A stretch of DNA of 64,000 nucleotides from Paenibacillus oenotherae (GTDB taxonomy: Bacteria; Bacillota; Bacilli; Paenibacillales; Paenibacillaceae). Below, piece after piece: positions 26,193 to 34,709 of the stretch. The stretch lies in contig NZ_JAHZIJ010000005.1 of assembly GCF_019443105.1 (NCBI RefSeq), positions 248,001 to 312,000 of the forward strand. The letters are read 5' to 3'. The notes under the pieces are model-generated. The model saw only the letters and a program-made list of their open reading frames with translations, did no database searches and had not been told where the DNA came from. Each line of letters starts with the position of its first letter. Positions within the stretch are counted from its first letter, which is position 1. A program made the position numbers and the translations under genes.

Positions 26193-26407
26193 ATACTTGG
26201 GTGGTATTTGGACGGTACTTGGGTGATACTTGAGTGGCACTTGGGTGGCACTTGGGTGGTATTTGAGCGGTACTTGGACGGTACTTGGGTGGTACTTGGG
26301 TGGTACTTGGGTGGTACTTGGGTGGTACTTGGGTGGTACTTGGGTGGTACTTGGGTGGTATTTGAGCGGTATTTGGACGGTAATTGAGTGGTATTGGCGG
26401 TATTGAG
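26193..26407. repeat. 11-bp tandem array, about 20 units
   Basis: Unit consensus GTACTTGGGTG. Seven identical units run from 26281 to 26357, flanked on each side by variants GTATTTGAGCG and GTATTTGGACG/GTACTTGGACG in the same order, so the array has a higher-order pattern. The last units are 9 and 8 bp. Since 11 is not a multiple of three, all minus-strand frames stay open and give false ORFs. No spacers, no leader, no cas genes: not CRISPR. Confidence 0.9.
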
Positions 26408-26459
26408 AACGTGCGCATGTCCGAACGAAAGCAGCAATTGACCACACTACTCGCCGGGG

Positions 26460-26657
26460 GAGAAGGAAGCCTGCGAAAGTGCAGGAATTATAGTTAAAAG
26501 AAGGCGTAGAAGGTGGAATGCCTGCGAATAAGCATTAATTAGGAGGCGGAATGGGTCTAGAGCGGCAAATAAGACGAAATACCTGCACTCTGGCAGGCAT
26601 TTCGTCTTTAGCAGGCTGAAACGAGGGAAAACCTGCACTTTCGCAGGAATGTTCATC
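26460..26657 (+). repeat. R1 dispersed repeat, copy a
   Basis: About 200 bp with CCTGCGAAAGTGCAGG (26470-26485), CCTGCGAATAAGCATT, a long hairpin at 26571-26608 whose arms are AAGACGAAAT and ATTTCGTCTT around CCTGCACTCTGGCAGG, and CCTGCACTTTCGCAGG (26632-26647). Homologous to copies at 31.8, 49.0, 51.9 and 56.8 kb. It fills most of the gap between the tandem array and the surface-protein gene. Lone hairpin units look like the most intact among the five copies. Confidence 0.8.
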
Positions 26658-26742
26658 GTTGATGGTTTCGTTGATGATGGAATTCCCCCTAGTCAGGAGG
26701 CTTCAGCTTCAACAGCCGGACGTGAATTTCTGCTGGTCTTTC

Positions 26743-28815
26743 CTAGGTGACATGTACCGGGATGTATACAACTATCCCGTGATAGACAGCTGTAACCGCA
26801 GTTGTGCCTTTGAAGCGGGGAGCGCCTGATGTCAGTGTTCCTCCATTGACAGTAACCAGATCCTGACTGTTCGTTTGCCATGTCGCTTGTTGAGTAACAC
26901 TTCGCTTGGTGCCGTCGGAGAAAGTAGCGACTAAGTCGACATAGGTTCGGCTGAACCCTGATGGCATCGTAACCTGCTTTACCGATGGAGTAAGATTGAC
27001 CGCAGAAACCAGGGACGAGGAGACTGTAAACGTCGTCTTGTACTTCCCGTCATATACGACGGTGACTGTCGCTTCTCCGCCTCCATGTGCGGACCAAACC
27101 TTGCCGTTGATGATACTAATAGCGGCGGGATTGCTGATTGTATATTTAGTGCGAGGATCCTTGGCAATATTCTTCCGTTCCCCGTTCTCATATACGGCCA
27201 TGATATACAACGGTATAACCTCGTGCGGCATCATCCCGATTTGACTCTCGACCATATCCAGATGCGTGAGCTTCCCTTGGTTCGCGACTTTCACGGAGCA
27301 TTCGGCTGTCGGTCCGCCATGCTCCGATGCAACCGTTATCGTTGCCTTTCCTGACGAATGCGGGGTTACAAGGCCGTCGTCGGATACAGTAGCAACAGCC
27401 GGATTGCTGCTCTTCCATACCAAGCCGGGGGTATAATTCAATGGAGATACTGTAGCCCTCAGCAGATCCCCATATCCCCCCGGCCGCAACAGAAGCTCTG
27501 TTTTGTTCAGACTAATTCTCTCTGGCAGGGTAATTCCCGACTCGTCATCAACAATGGTCACTCTGGTGCTGGTCTGTCCGCCAAGGGTCGCCCCTCCCGT
27601 AGGATCGCTTAACGTTACTGTAAAGTCTTCATCCCCTTCGAACAGGTAATCATCTGTTATTTTCACTCGAATGATTTTCTCCGTCTCTCCTCTCAGGAAG
27701 GTCAGCTCTCCATGCTGATGGTTCTCAAAATCATTGTCGGATGCACTGCCGTTTGCAATCTGGTATTTGACTTTCACGATTCCCCTTGCACCATTCTCCC
27801 GGATGACTTTAATCTCGGCATAGTTCAAGCCATAGCAATAGTATTCATCACATAATGGGGAGCTGTAGTCATAATAATCCTCCTCTGACACTGAGAAGTT
27901 AGCTTCACTGAACTGCAACTCTCCTTCTGTCTCCTCACTGGCATCGTCATCAATGATCGTCACTCGCGCGCTTGCAATAGCCCCAGCGGCAGTTTTACCT
28001 GCCGGATACGGATCACTTAATGTAAGGGTGAAATATTCATCGTCTTCAATCTCCTTGTCCTCACGGATAGGTATTTTAATCTCAGTGGGAGCATATCTCC
28101 AATCTGTTCCAACATTAAAAGTTTGGGCCGTGTAATCACTACCGCTGACAGCCGTTCCGTCCGTCGTTCTATACCTGAGATAGGTGCTCTCATATTCCGA
28201 ACCTCGGCATTCGACGGTAACCGTAATATACTCATCCTCCCCCTCGTAGAATGCATAGTCATCACTGGTAAAGGTGCACCGAAACTTTATCGGGTCAATA
28301 GGGGGACTTTTAATGGTGACCTTGTTGCTGTGTACTGCTCCAATCGTCGCCCCTCCTGTTGGGTTATCCAGCCATACGGTGAAATACTCCTCTTCCAGGT
28401 TGTCATCATGGAAATTGATCGAGACTCTAATCGTCTTACGGACCTCTCCTTCAGCAAATATCAACGTTCTAGTGGAGTCATAATTAGTATAATCACCCCA
28501 ACCATAACTACCACCACTCCCTTTAGCTGTCCCATCTTCGAAGCGATAATCAACCGCTACTGTACCCTTCGATCCGTTCGTGCGTGTCACCGTCAAATAA
28601 AGGGTATTTTGATCATTTCTACTGACTGTGTAGCTGTCCGCCGAGAATTGCAGCACTCCCGGCGATTCCGTGGATGCCGGGCCTGCGGAGCCCTCGGCAT
28701 GGACAATCGGCTGCAAGCCGGGGGCAAGGAGCGAGACAGCAAGCAGAAAGACGACCGCCAAACAAGCTAATCTCTGTCCGGTCCGGGTGGAACCATGGCG
28801 CCAAAATGAAAGCAT
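26743..28815 (-). CDS. secreted surface protein with Calx-beta and Ig-like domains
   Basis: A 690-residue exported protein. A signal peptide covers residues 1-40 (RRxGQRL then a hydrophobic run, cut near VHAEG). Three Calx-beta domains follow at about 53-168, 176-291 and 299-424, each with the DGTA/SGSDY core and an acidic DDxxxEEEYFTVWL or EGDEDFTVTLSDP calcium-site segment. A BIG2 Ig-like domain (431-512, SSNPAVATVSDDGLVTPHSSG) and two weaker Ig-like modules complete it. Probably calcium-stabilised adhesin or wall-associated protein; no LPXTG or SLH anchor is seen. Stands alone. Confidence 0.85.
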   Translation of the reverse strand: MLSFWRHGSTRTGQRLACLAVVFLLAVSLLAPGLQPIVHAEGSAGPASTESPGVLQFSADSYTVSRNDQNTLYLTVTRTNGSKGTVAVDYRFEDGTAKGSGGSYGWGDYTNYDSTRTLIFAEGEVRKTIRVSINFHDDNLEEEYFTVWLDNPTGGATIGAVHSNKVTIKSPPIDPIKFRCTFTSDDYAFYEGEDEYITVTVECRGSEYESTYLRYRTTDGTAVSGSDYTAQTFNVGTDWRYAPTEIKIPIREDKEIEDDEYFTLTLSDPYPAGKTAAGAIASARVTIIDDDASEETEGELQFSEANFSVSEEDYYDYSSPLCDEYYCYGLNYAEIKVIRENGARGIVKVKYQIANGSASDNDFENHQHGELTFLRGETEKIIRVKITDDYLFEGDEDFTVTLSDPTGGATLGGQTSTRVTIVDDESGITLPERISLNKTELLLRPGGYGDLLRATVSPLNYTPGLVWKSSNPAVATVSDDGLVTPHSSGKATITVASEHGGPTAECSVKVANQGKLTHLDMVESQIGMMPHEVIPLYIMAVYENGERKNIAKDPRTKYTISNPAAISIINGKVWSAHGGGEATVTVVYDGKYKTTFTVSSSLVSAVNLTPSVKQVTMPSGFSRTYVDLVATFSDGTKRSVTQQATWQTNSQDLVTVNGGTLTSGAPRFKGTTAVTAVYHGIVVYIPVHVT

Positions 28816-28956
28816 ACAAAATAACCTCCCTAATCAAAATTTTCGACCCTCTGGTGCGATACGTTACGTATCAAGAATTTAACCCACCTGTTAATTTTAG
28901 TCAACTGTTACTTAAAATGTTTCTCGCTATACTGCGAGCTAGCGCCCCTTGCAATT

Positions 28957-29006
28957 AATACGATATCGTAGTATTATGAGTCTGTGGTTAGTACGATATC
29001 GTATTA
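28957..29006. promoter_or_regulatory. two MarR operators upstream of marR
   Basis: TACGATATCGTA occurs at 28959-28970 and 28992-29003, both perfect 12-bp palindromes with AATA/TATT-like flanks, 33 bp centre to centre. A third variant lies between marR and arsA (29517-29528). Position supports autoregulation by the adjacent MarR protein. Confidence 0.82.
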
Positions 29007-29021
29007 AAAGAGGATGCAGCA

Positions 29022-29498
29022 ATGGACCAACTGATCGAATTATTGTTCAAGCAGGGGCTGCGGCCTCTAAGTGTATTCCCCGACGCTACCGCGCTGGAGG
29101 AACAGATGAGCCGCTCGGAGCTAAGTGCATTGATGGTGCTGCAATTCCATGGAGAGATGGCGATGTCCGAGCTCGCCGGCGAGCTCGGCGCGCCGCTTAG
29201 TACGGCAACGAGCATTGCAAAGCGGCTGCAGAAGAAGGGCTGGATTGCCCGCAAACCCTCCGACACCGATCAGCGAAGCATTCTGGTCGCATTGACAGAC
29301 GAGGGCAAGCAGCTTGCGGATAAGGGCAAGGCAACATTGTCCGATATGTTCGATCGTATACAGGACGCGCTGACTCCAGAGGAAATTGCCCAATTCGTGC
29401 AGCTTATGATTAAAGTCGGCAAGGCATTGCAGCAACCACCGACCGGCAGACCGGCGGGAGCGGAACAGAAGCCGCGCAGCATTCAGATTGAGGATTAA
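29022..29498 (+). CDS. MarR-family transcriptional regulator
   Basis: A 158-residue winged-helix regulator: LSALMVLQFHGEMAMSELAGELGAPLSTATSIAKRLQKKGWIAR is the DNA-binding domain and DTDQRSILVALTDEGKQLADK the wing. First gene of a four-gene operon with an ArsA-type ATPase. Palindromic operators lie both upstream of it and in the 65-bp gap before the ATPase, so it probably represses the whole unit. No sensor cysteine of OhrR type is visible. Confidence 0.9.
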   Translation: MDQLIELLFKQGLRPLSVFPDATALEEQMSRSELSALMVLQFHGEMAMSELAGELGAPLSTATSIAKRLQKKGWIARKPSDTDQRSILVALTDEGKQLADKGKATLSDMFDRIQDALTPEEIAQFVQLMIKVGKALQQPPTGRPAGAEQKPRSIQIED

Positions 29499-29516
29499 AT
29501 TTTTTTACTTATATAT

Positions 29517-29528
29517 TACGATTTCGTA
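29517..29528. promoter_or_regulatory. third MarR operator, before the ArsA-type gene
   Basis: TACGATTTCGTA is one base off the TACGATATCGTA palindrome found twice upstream of marR. It sits 36 bp before the ATPase start and may allow separate control of the distal genes. Confidence 0.7.
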
Positions 29529-29563
29529 GTAAATTTCGCGATAACAGTCTGGAGGCGGATAGG

Positions 29564-30736
29564 ATGAGGATTATTATTTACACGGGCAAGGGCGGTGTTG
29601 GCAAGACAAGCGTCGCAGCAGCGACAGCGGTACGGCTTGCCGCGCAGGGTACGAAGACGCTGGTTATGAGCACGGATGCGGCCCACAGTCTGTCTGATGC
29701 GCTTGATCTGCCGCTTGGCCCTGATCCGGTTCAAGTCGCTCCCCATCTGTGGGCGCAAGAGATCGACAGCATGCAGGAGACCGAGCGCAATTGGGGCGCG
29801 GTGCAGAGCTGGCTCTCCCAGTTCATGAACTGGGCGAAGCTGAACGATGTGACAACAGAGGAAATGCTCGTCTTCCCGGGAATGGAGGAATTGTTCTGCC
29901 TGCTTCAGATTAAGCGGCAGGCGGACAGCGGTCTTTTCGATACGCTCATTGTGGACTGCGCCCCGACCGGAGAGACGCTTAGGCTGCTGAGCTATCCCAA
30001 TGTGCTGAACTGGTGGCTGGAGAAGATTTTCCCCCATGAACGCCGCCTCATTAAAGTGATGCGTCCAGTTGCCAAGCTGGTCACTGGCGGCCTTGAGCTG
30101 CCTAGCGATGAGACGATGCACAGCGTAGAGCAGTTCGTCCATGATCTTGAGGATCTGCAGACGATGCTGCTCAATCCAGAGATTACTTCTGTAAGGCTCG
30201 TGCTCAATCCAGAGAAGATGGTGATCTCGGAAGCCAGACGCTCTTTCACCTATCTGAATCTGTTCGGCTTCCACACGGATGCGGTAATAGTGAACCGCGT
30301 GCTGCAGGGAGAGGTGGGAGATGGCTTCATGGCCCAGTGGAAGGAGCTCCACCTTCGTTACGAGGGAGAAATCGAGCAATGCTTCAGTCCGCTGCCCATT
30401 CTCCGCGTCCCGCTTATGCCAGGCGAGGTATTCGGGCTGGAGCCTCTCAGCCGGGTCGGAGAGGAAGCCTTCCGCGATGCCGATGCCGGAGCTATACTCT
30501 ATGCGGGTCGCACAGAGACCATTCGCAAGGACGGGGAGATGTATACATTGGAGCTGCTGCTGCCTTTCATAAGCAAGGACCAGGTCGGGCTTACTCAGCT
30601 CGGCGATGAGCTGACCGTTCATGTCGGCTCCTATAAGCGCAAGATCCATCTGCCGCGAACGTTGATGGGCCGCCCCATTGAAGGCGCACGATTCCGCGAA
30701 GATGCGCTGCATATCCGGTTCGGCAAACGGGAGTAA
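29564..30736 (+). CDS. ArsA/GET3-family ATPase
   Basis: A 390-residue soluble ATPase. Deviant Walker A is YTGKGGVGKTSVAAATA, switch I VMSTDAAHSLSDAL, switch II VDCAPTGETLRLL. A C-terminal segment of about 90 residues (MYTLELLLPFISKDQVGLTQLGDELTVHVG) is the HSP20-like ArsA C-terminal domain. One ATPase half only, as in GET3 and bacterial single-domain ArsA proteins. No arsB, arsC, arsR or arsD lies nearby, so arsenite export is not implied; a role in protein targeting or metabolite-linked ATP hydrolysis is as likely. Confidence 0.88.
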   Translation: MRIIIYTGKGGVGKTSVAAATAVRLAAQGTKTLVMSTDAAHSLSDALDLPLGPDPVQVAPHLWAQEIDSMQETERNWGAVQSWLSQFMNWAKLNDVTTEEMLVFPGMEELFCLLQIKRQADSGLFDTLIVDCAPTGETLRLLSYPNVLNWWLEKIFPHERRLIKVMRPVAKLVTGGLELPSDETMHSVEQFVHDLEDLQTMLLNPEITSVRLVLNPEKMVISEARRSFTYLNLFGFHTDAVIVNRVLQGEVGDGFMAQWKELHLRYEGEIEQCFSPLPILRVPLMPGEVFGLEPLSRVGEEAFRDADAGAILYAGRTETIRKDGEMYTLELLLPFISKDQVGLTQLGDELTVHVGSYKRKIHLPRTLMGRPIEGARFREDALHIRFGKRE

Positions 30737-30760
30737 CGAAACTTTTGGGAGGAATGTCAG

Positions 30761-31003
30761 ATGGAGAAGCCCTTGGTGGTATTAGCGCGATTAGTTACGG
30801 AAGTAAGCGAGGTAATTGCCCGTGAAACGATCCCCGAAGAGGCAAGAGGGCACTTCCGGGCCGCAGCCCGCGAAGCTCTTCTTGGAGGCCGGGCCATGCT
30901 CGGCAGCCTGATTGACAGCCTGGAGGCTGACAGCGGTACCGGGAATACGGGTTCGGGCTCCAAGCCCGCAGCCCGTTCCGCCCGGCCAATTGCTATCGAA
31001 TAG
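30761..31003 (+). CDS. small hypothetical protein in the marR-arsA operon
   Basis: An 80-residue protein, mostly helical in its first 55 residues (LARLVTEVSEVIARE), with a Gly/Ser-rich tail. GGGAGG precedes the ATG at good spacing, and the ORF fits between the ATPase (24 bp before) and the membrane protein (44 bp after). I do not recognise it. Confidence 0.65.
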   Translation: MEKPLVVLARLVTEVSEVIARETIPEEARGHFRAAAREALLGGRAMLGSLIDSLEADSGTGNTGSGSKPAARSARPIAIE

Positions 31004-31047
31004 CCTTCGAGCCCGCGTTCTATTCCAAAGCAGGAAGGTGTGTAATT

Positions 31048-31407
31048 ATGATTAAATTGCAGCGTTACAGCCCGCTTATGATGGAGCTCACTGCGTATAT
31101 CCACAGCGCTCTGGGCATCGTTCTCACCTGGGACATTCTCCGCCTCATTGGCTCAGACGGCATCGTGAATACCATCATCGGCCAGCATGACAGAGAAGCT
31201 GCCTTCTGGTTTCTATTCGGTGGCGCGATGATGTGGCTGCTCGCCCGCTTCATGCGCTGGACCATGGTTCGGCAGCATCTGCCCCTTCCCGTCAGCCTGG
31301 GCTGGCATCTCATTGTCCTCTCGGTTATTGGCGCTATTATCATGCCTATATCCGGCTTCTGGCTTGTGCTGTTTCAAGGGATCGTTATTGCTTGGAATCG
31401 GCGCTGA
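31048..31407 (+). CDS. four-helix membrane protein, DUF6463-like
   Basis: A 119-residue protein with about four hydrophobic segments (residues ~15-33, 50-66, 83-102, 100-115) and short loops. The pattern ALGIVLTWDI... and PLPVSLGWHLIVLSVIGAIIMPISGFWLVL resembles small integral proteins of the DUF6463 type; function unknown. AGGAAGG precedes the ATG. Last gene of the marR operon; its 3' end overlaps the convergent ywbE-like gene by 23 bp. Confidence 0.65.
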   Translation: MIKLQRYSPLMMELTAYIHSALGIVLTWDILRLIGSDGIVNTIIGQHDREAAFWFLFGGAMMWLLARFMRWTMVRQHLPLPVSLGWHLIVLSVIGAIIMPISGFWLVLFQGIVIAWNRR

Positions 31408-31597
31408 CGATCGCCTTCACCCTGCCGACCTCACCGCTTTGCAGCCGTACTTTAATGCCATGGGGATGATTCGGAGATTTGGTCAATAGATCCTTCACTA
31501 CGCCGCGGGTTGTCTTCCCCGTGGCTTGATCCTGTTTCAATACAATATCGACGACCAGGCCGGGATGAATGGCCGACCGCTGCTGTCCATTGCTCAT
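31385..31597 (-). CDS. ywbE: YwbE-family protein
   Basis: A 70-residue small basic protein of the YwbE family (DUF2196): RSAIHPGLVVDIVLKQDQAT and TRGVVKDLLTKSPNHPHGIKVRL match its two conserved blocks. Function unknown. Convergent with and overlapping the end of the marR operon. Confidence 0.85.
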   Translation of the reverse strand: MSNGQQRSAIHPGLVVDIVLKQDQATGKTTRGVVKDLLTKSPNHPHGIKVRLQSGEVGRVKAIVSADSKQ

Positions 31598-31770
31598 TTG
31601 TTCTCATACTCCTTTATTAGCATACCTGCCCCGCGAAATTGCAGCTCGCACCGCACGCTCTCAGCACGGTGTGGCGGCATATCTCATAGGACAATAGCCG
31701 AATGGATATCCGGCATCCCCTATCATACGGCAGTACGAAGCCTGCTCGCAACTTTCGCATCTTCTGGCCC

Positions 31771-32105
31771 CTTCTCCAACTGTTTTGAAGGCAGCGTGAC
31801 GGAGCAAGAAGCCTGCGAATGTGCATGAATTTCGTTTACAAGACGCCATAATAGTTAAATCCCTGCGATCATGCATGAATTTGAGGAAAAATCGGCCGAA
31901 AAGAGGAAATGAAGGTGAAATACCTGCACGCTGGCAGGCATTTCACCTTCATGGGGTCAGAAACGAGCAAATACATGCCGTTTCGCAGGTTTCGCCTAGC
32001 TCGCAGCTCACATCTCGCATGCTTCGGCGTTTGAATGACGGATCGTCCTCTGGCGAGGAGTGCGCCAATCTCAACAGTCCCATGATCGCAGGCACTCACA
32101 GCTTA
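31771..32105 (+). repeat. R1 dispersed repeat, copy b
   Basis: Homologous to copies c and e over about 300 bp. Contains CCTGCGAATGTGCATG, CCTGCGATCATGCATG, and the long hairpin at 31911-31950 with arms GAAGGTGAAAT and ATTTCACCTTC around CCTGC/GCAGG. An ORF reading MHEFRLQDAI from 31821 is part of the repeat and recurs in copy c. It fills the gap between ywbE and the DUF1450 gene. Confidence 0.85.
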
Positions 32106-32178
32106 CAGCTTCTTATTAAGTAGGAGCTGAGAATTCCCCTTTTGGGCGCGGGATGGGACAGGTGCTGCGAGAAAGTGG

Positions 32179-32207
32179 TTGACAGTTTAGTTGAGAATGA
32201 ATATCAT
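32179..32207 (+). promoter_or_regulatory. Fur-controlled promoter
   Basis: TTGACA (32179-32184), 17-nt spacer, TATCAT (32202-32207). The Fur box TGAGAATGAATATCA (32192-32206) matches TGATAATNATTATCA in 13 of 15 positions and covers the -10, a repressing position. Confidence 0.8.
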
Positions 32208-32254
32208 TGAGAAATAGAGTGACATTACGCACCTCAGAGAGGTTGGTACGGACA

Positions 32255-32479
32255 ATGAAGAAGATCAATTACTGCTGCAAAAATTTCAAGAACGGCTCCA
32301 AGTCGGTTTACAAAACATTAAAAAGCAAATTCCCCGATATTAAGCAGAAGAAGAAGAGCTGCCTCGGCAACTGCAGGCTCTGCTCCAAGCAATGTATCGT
32401 CAGAATCGGCAAGACAGAGGTCATCGTTGCTCCATCCGCCAAGGTCCTGTATAAACAGTTAAAGAAGCGGATAGGCTAG
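32255..32479 (+). CDS. DUF1450 family protein (YuzB-like)
   Basis: A 74-residue basic, cysteine-rich protein: INYCCKNFKNGSKSVYKTL and SCLGNCRLCSKQCIVRIG follow the DUF1450 pattern (C-x-x-N-x3-GS, then CLxxCxxC). The cysteines suggest metal or cluster binding. The ATG at 32255 fits the family start; an in-frame start 48 bp upstream would lie inside the promoter. Placed under a Fur-type promoter and next to ferritin, it may take part in iron homeostasis (inference). Confidence 0.75.
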   Translation: MKKINYCCKNFKNGSKSVYKTLKSKFPDIKQKKKSCLGNCRLCSKQCIVRIGKTEVIVAPSAKVLYKQLKKRIG

Positions 32480-32603
32480 TCGGGTAAAATATGATACCAT
32501 ATAGCATATATTGTTAGCCCCTCGCTCAAGGTGCCCGGATTCGCACCCAGACGCGCAGGGGTATATATTAGTTATGACCCGAATAGAAAGGTGTGTGCGG
32601 CAG

Positions 32604-33110
32604 ATGATGAATGATACACTTAGCAAGGCGCTGAATGACCAGATGAACTTTGAGTTTTATTCCGCTCATGTCTACTTGGCTATTGCAGCCTACTGTTCAG
32701 GAGAGAGCCTGGACGGATTCGCCAACTTCTTTATCGTCCAAGCAGAAGAAGAACGGTTTCATGCGATGAAGATCTACAAATTTCTGAATGATCGCGGGAA
32801 ACGCGCCACACTCGCCGGAATGGATACGCCTGACAATGACTACAGCTCCATACTGGAAGCCTTCGAGCATGCTTACGCGCATGAGCAGGAAGTAACGAAG
32901 CGTATCTACTCCCTGTCGGATATTGCCATGAATGACCGCGAGCATGCCACGATTCAGTTCCTGAAATGGTTCATCGACGAGCAGGTAGAGGAAGAAGCCA
33001 TGTTCGACAGCATCATCAACAAGCTCAAACGAATTGACAAGGACAGCAATGCCTTCTTCATGCTCGATAATGAATTTGCACAGCGCGTATTCACACCACC
33101 GACCGCCTAA
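32604..33110 (+). CDS. ftnA: ferritin
   Basis: Iron-storage ferritin, 168 residues, forming a 24-mer in the cytoplasm. Ferroxidase-centre residues are visible in LNDQMNFEFYSAHVYLAIAAY (Glu), FFIVQAEEERFHAMKIYKFLNDRG (E-E-R-x-H-A) and ATIQFLKWFIDEQVEEEAMF (E). The start at 32604 (or 32607) follows AAAGGTG; longer in-frame starts lack a ribosome site. Downstream of the DUF1450 gene by 124 bp, probably with its own promoter. Confidence 0.95.
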   Translation: MMNDTLSKALNDQMNFEFYSAHVYLAIAAYCSGESLDGFANFFIVQAEEERFHAMKIYKFLNDRGKRATLAGMDTPDNDYSSILEAFEHAYAHEQEVTKRIYSLSDIAMNDREHATIQFLKWFIDEQVEEEAMFDSIINKLKRIDKDSNAFFMLDNEFAQRVFTPPTA

Positions 33111-33124
33111 TAGGCTGCCTAAAC

Positions 33125-33169
33125 AAGAACCTCTGGCTTCCACGTATTCGTGGTTCCAGAGGTTCTTTT
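33125..33169 (+). terminator. ferritin terminator
   Basis: AAGAACCTCTGG (33125-33136) pairs with CCAGAGGTTCTT (33156-33167), followed by TTTTG. No gene is seen between it and the convergent glgC end at 33281. Confidence 0.92.
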
Positions 33170-33280
33170 GCTCAAAGCATCGAGAAGCCGCTTCAATTGT
33201 CGCACGTATCCATAGGGACGGCCGCTTCGCCGCCATAATCACGCTTCAGCTAACTTATGCTTCCCGCTCTTGGTCCATGA

Positions 33281-34510
33281 CTAATTCTCCAGACTGATCC
33301 CGCCAGCCAGGGACGATTCCCGCTCCGCAAAGGAGAGGCTTGGCAGCCGGAATGGCGCGAAACGGAAGCTTGGCTGCGCATGTGCGGCTACACGCTCCCC
33401 CGCTCCGATCACCGTTACCTCGCCATTCATGCTCCCGAGAACTGCGCCGTCCTCAATCACCGCGCCTTCCCCTATAATGACGCGCGACAAGCTTACGTTC
33501 CGGCCGATTCGCGCATTAGGCATGACGATGCTCTCGCGAATATCCGCACCCGTGCCAACAGCAACATCGCCGAAGATGAACGACCGCTTCACATTCCCTT
33601 CCACCGTGCTTCCAGAGTGAATATAGGAGCTGCTCACTTCTACGCCGGATCTGACATAGCTCTTGAATGTGCTTGTCCATTGCCGTGTTTGGATCGGCCA
33701 CTCTTCTTCATCCGGAGCTTCGCCATCGATAATATCCATATGAGCCTCCCATAAGCTCTCTACGGTACCGACATCACGCCAGTAGCCGTCGAATGGATGT
33801 GCTTGAAGCGGCGTGCCGCTGCGGAGCATGGATGGAATGATGTCTTTGCCAAAATCATGGCTGGATGATTCATCCTCCCTGTCCGCAAGCAGCACCTCCC
33901 GCAAATGCGGCCACTTGAACATATAAATGCCCATTGAGGCGAGATTGCTCTCCGGCCGATCCGGCTTCTCCACGAAGTCGACAATCCGGTTATGCTCATC
34001 CGTATTCATAATGCCGAACCGGCTGGCATCCTTCCAGGGCACGTGCTTGACCGCAACCGTTGCGGAAGCACCGCTGGCAATATGCGCCTGCAGCAATTGA
34101 TCATAATCCATCCGATAGATATGGTCGCCAGACAGAATAAGCACATGCTCGGGCGCATACCAATCGATATAATCTATATTCTGATAGATCGCATCCGCAG
34201 TTCCGGCATAACCTTCACTGCCGACCCGGGTTGACGGCAGCAGTGTGATGTCGGCATTGGCATCGCCGCTTCTCATCTGCCAGGCCGAGCCATCCCCGAT
34301 ATGACGATGAAGGGATGCCGCTTCATACTGAGTCAGCACGCCTATCGTGCCGATGCCGGAATTGACGCAGTTGCTCAGCGTGTAATCGATGATGCGGCAG
34401 CGGCCGCCGAACGGAACTGCGGGCTTCGCCATATTGGACGTTAACGGCGCCAATCGGCGGCCTTCTCCACCTGCTAGAAGCATAGCCATGCAAGTACTGT
34501 TTGTTGTCAT
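33281..34510 (-). CDS. glgC: glucose-1-phosphate adenylyltransferase
   Basis: Makes ADP-glucose for glycogen. 409 residues from the ATG at 34510, which follows GGGAGG. Nucleotidyltransferase start [39 protein letters not shown], the sugar-phosphate segments GTADAIYQN and [17 protein letters not shown], and a C-terminal left-handed beta-helix. No glgA, glgB or glgD is adjacent; its neighbour is a neopullulanase, suggesting a split glycogen/maltodextrin function. Confidence 0.9.
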   Translation of the reverse strand: MTTNSTCMAMLLAGGEGRRLAPLTSNMAKPAVPFGGRCRIIDYTLSNCVNSGIGTIGVLTQYEAASLHRHIGDGSAWQMRSGDANADITLLPSTRVGSEGYAGTADAIYQNIDYIDWYAPEHVLILSGDHIYRMDYDQLLQAHIASGASATVAVKHVPWKDASRFGIMNTDEHNRIVDFVEKPDRPESNLASMGIYMFKWPHLREVLLADREDESSSHDFGKDIIPSMLRSGTPLQAHPFDGYWRDVGTVESLWEAHMDIIDGEAPDEEEWPIQTRQWTSTFKSYVRSGVEVSSSYIHSGSTVEGNVKRSFIFGDVAVGTGADIRESIVMPNARIGRNVSLSRVIIGEGAVIEDGAVLGSMNGEVTVIGAGERVAAHAQPSFRFAPFRLPSLSFAERESSLAGGISLEN

Positions 34511-34709
34511 TACACATATACCTCCCGGTGTCCTATTGTAATAGGTTAATACACTTCCCAACAGGCTATGAAACGACCGCCGAAAATTTCTTTGCGCAGC
34601 CGGATTTATGTGAGTCAATTCATCCTGTTGTGGGTATGGCCAGCGCCGAATTCTCCCTATTAAATGGCAATGACCACGTCTGCTTCAGCCCGATCCTCGT
34701 TATCATCCT

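Noticed and set aside
26193-26407. CRISPR-like array
   Set aside because: Head-to-tail 11-bp units with no unique spacers and no cas genes.
26126-26447. Three overlapping minus-strand ORFs of 94-103 codons rich in Tyr-His-Pro-Ser-Thr
   Set aside because: They are the 11-bp tandem array read in all three frames; no ribosome site and no independent support.
31821-32123. 100-codon ORF MHEFRLQDAI as a gene
   Set aside because: Lies wholly in a dispersed repeat and is not preceded by a good ribosome site; kept as a finding rather than a CDS.
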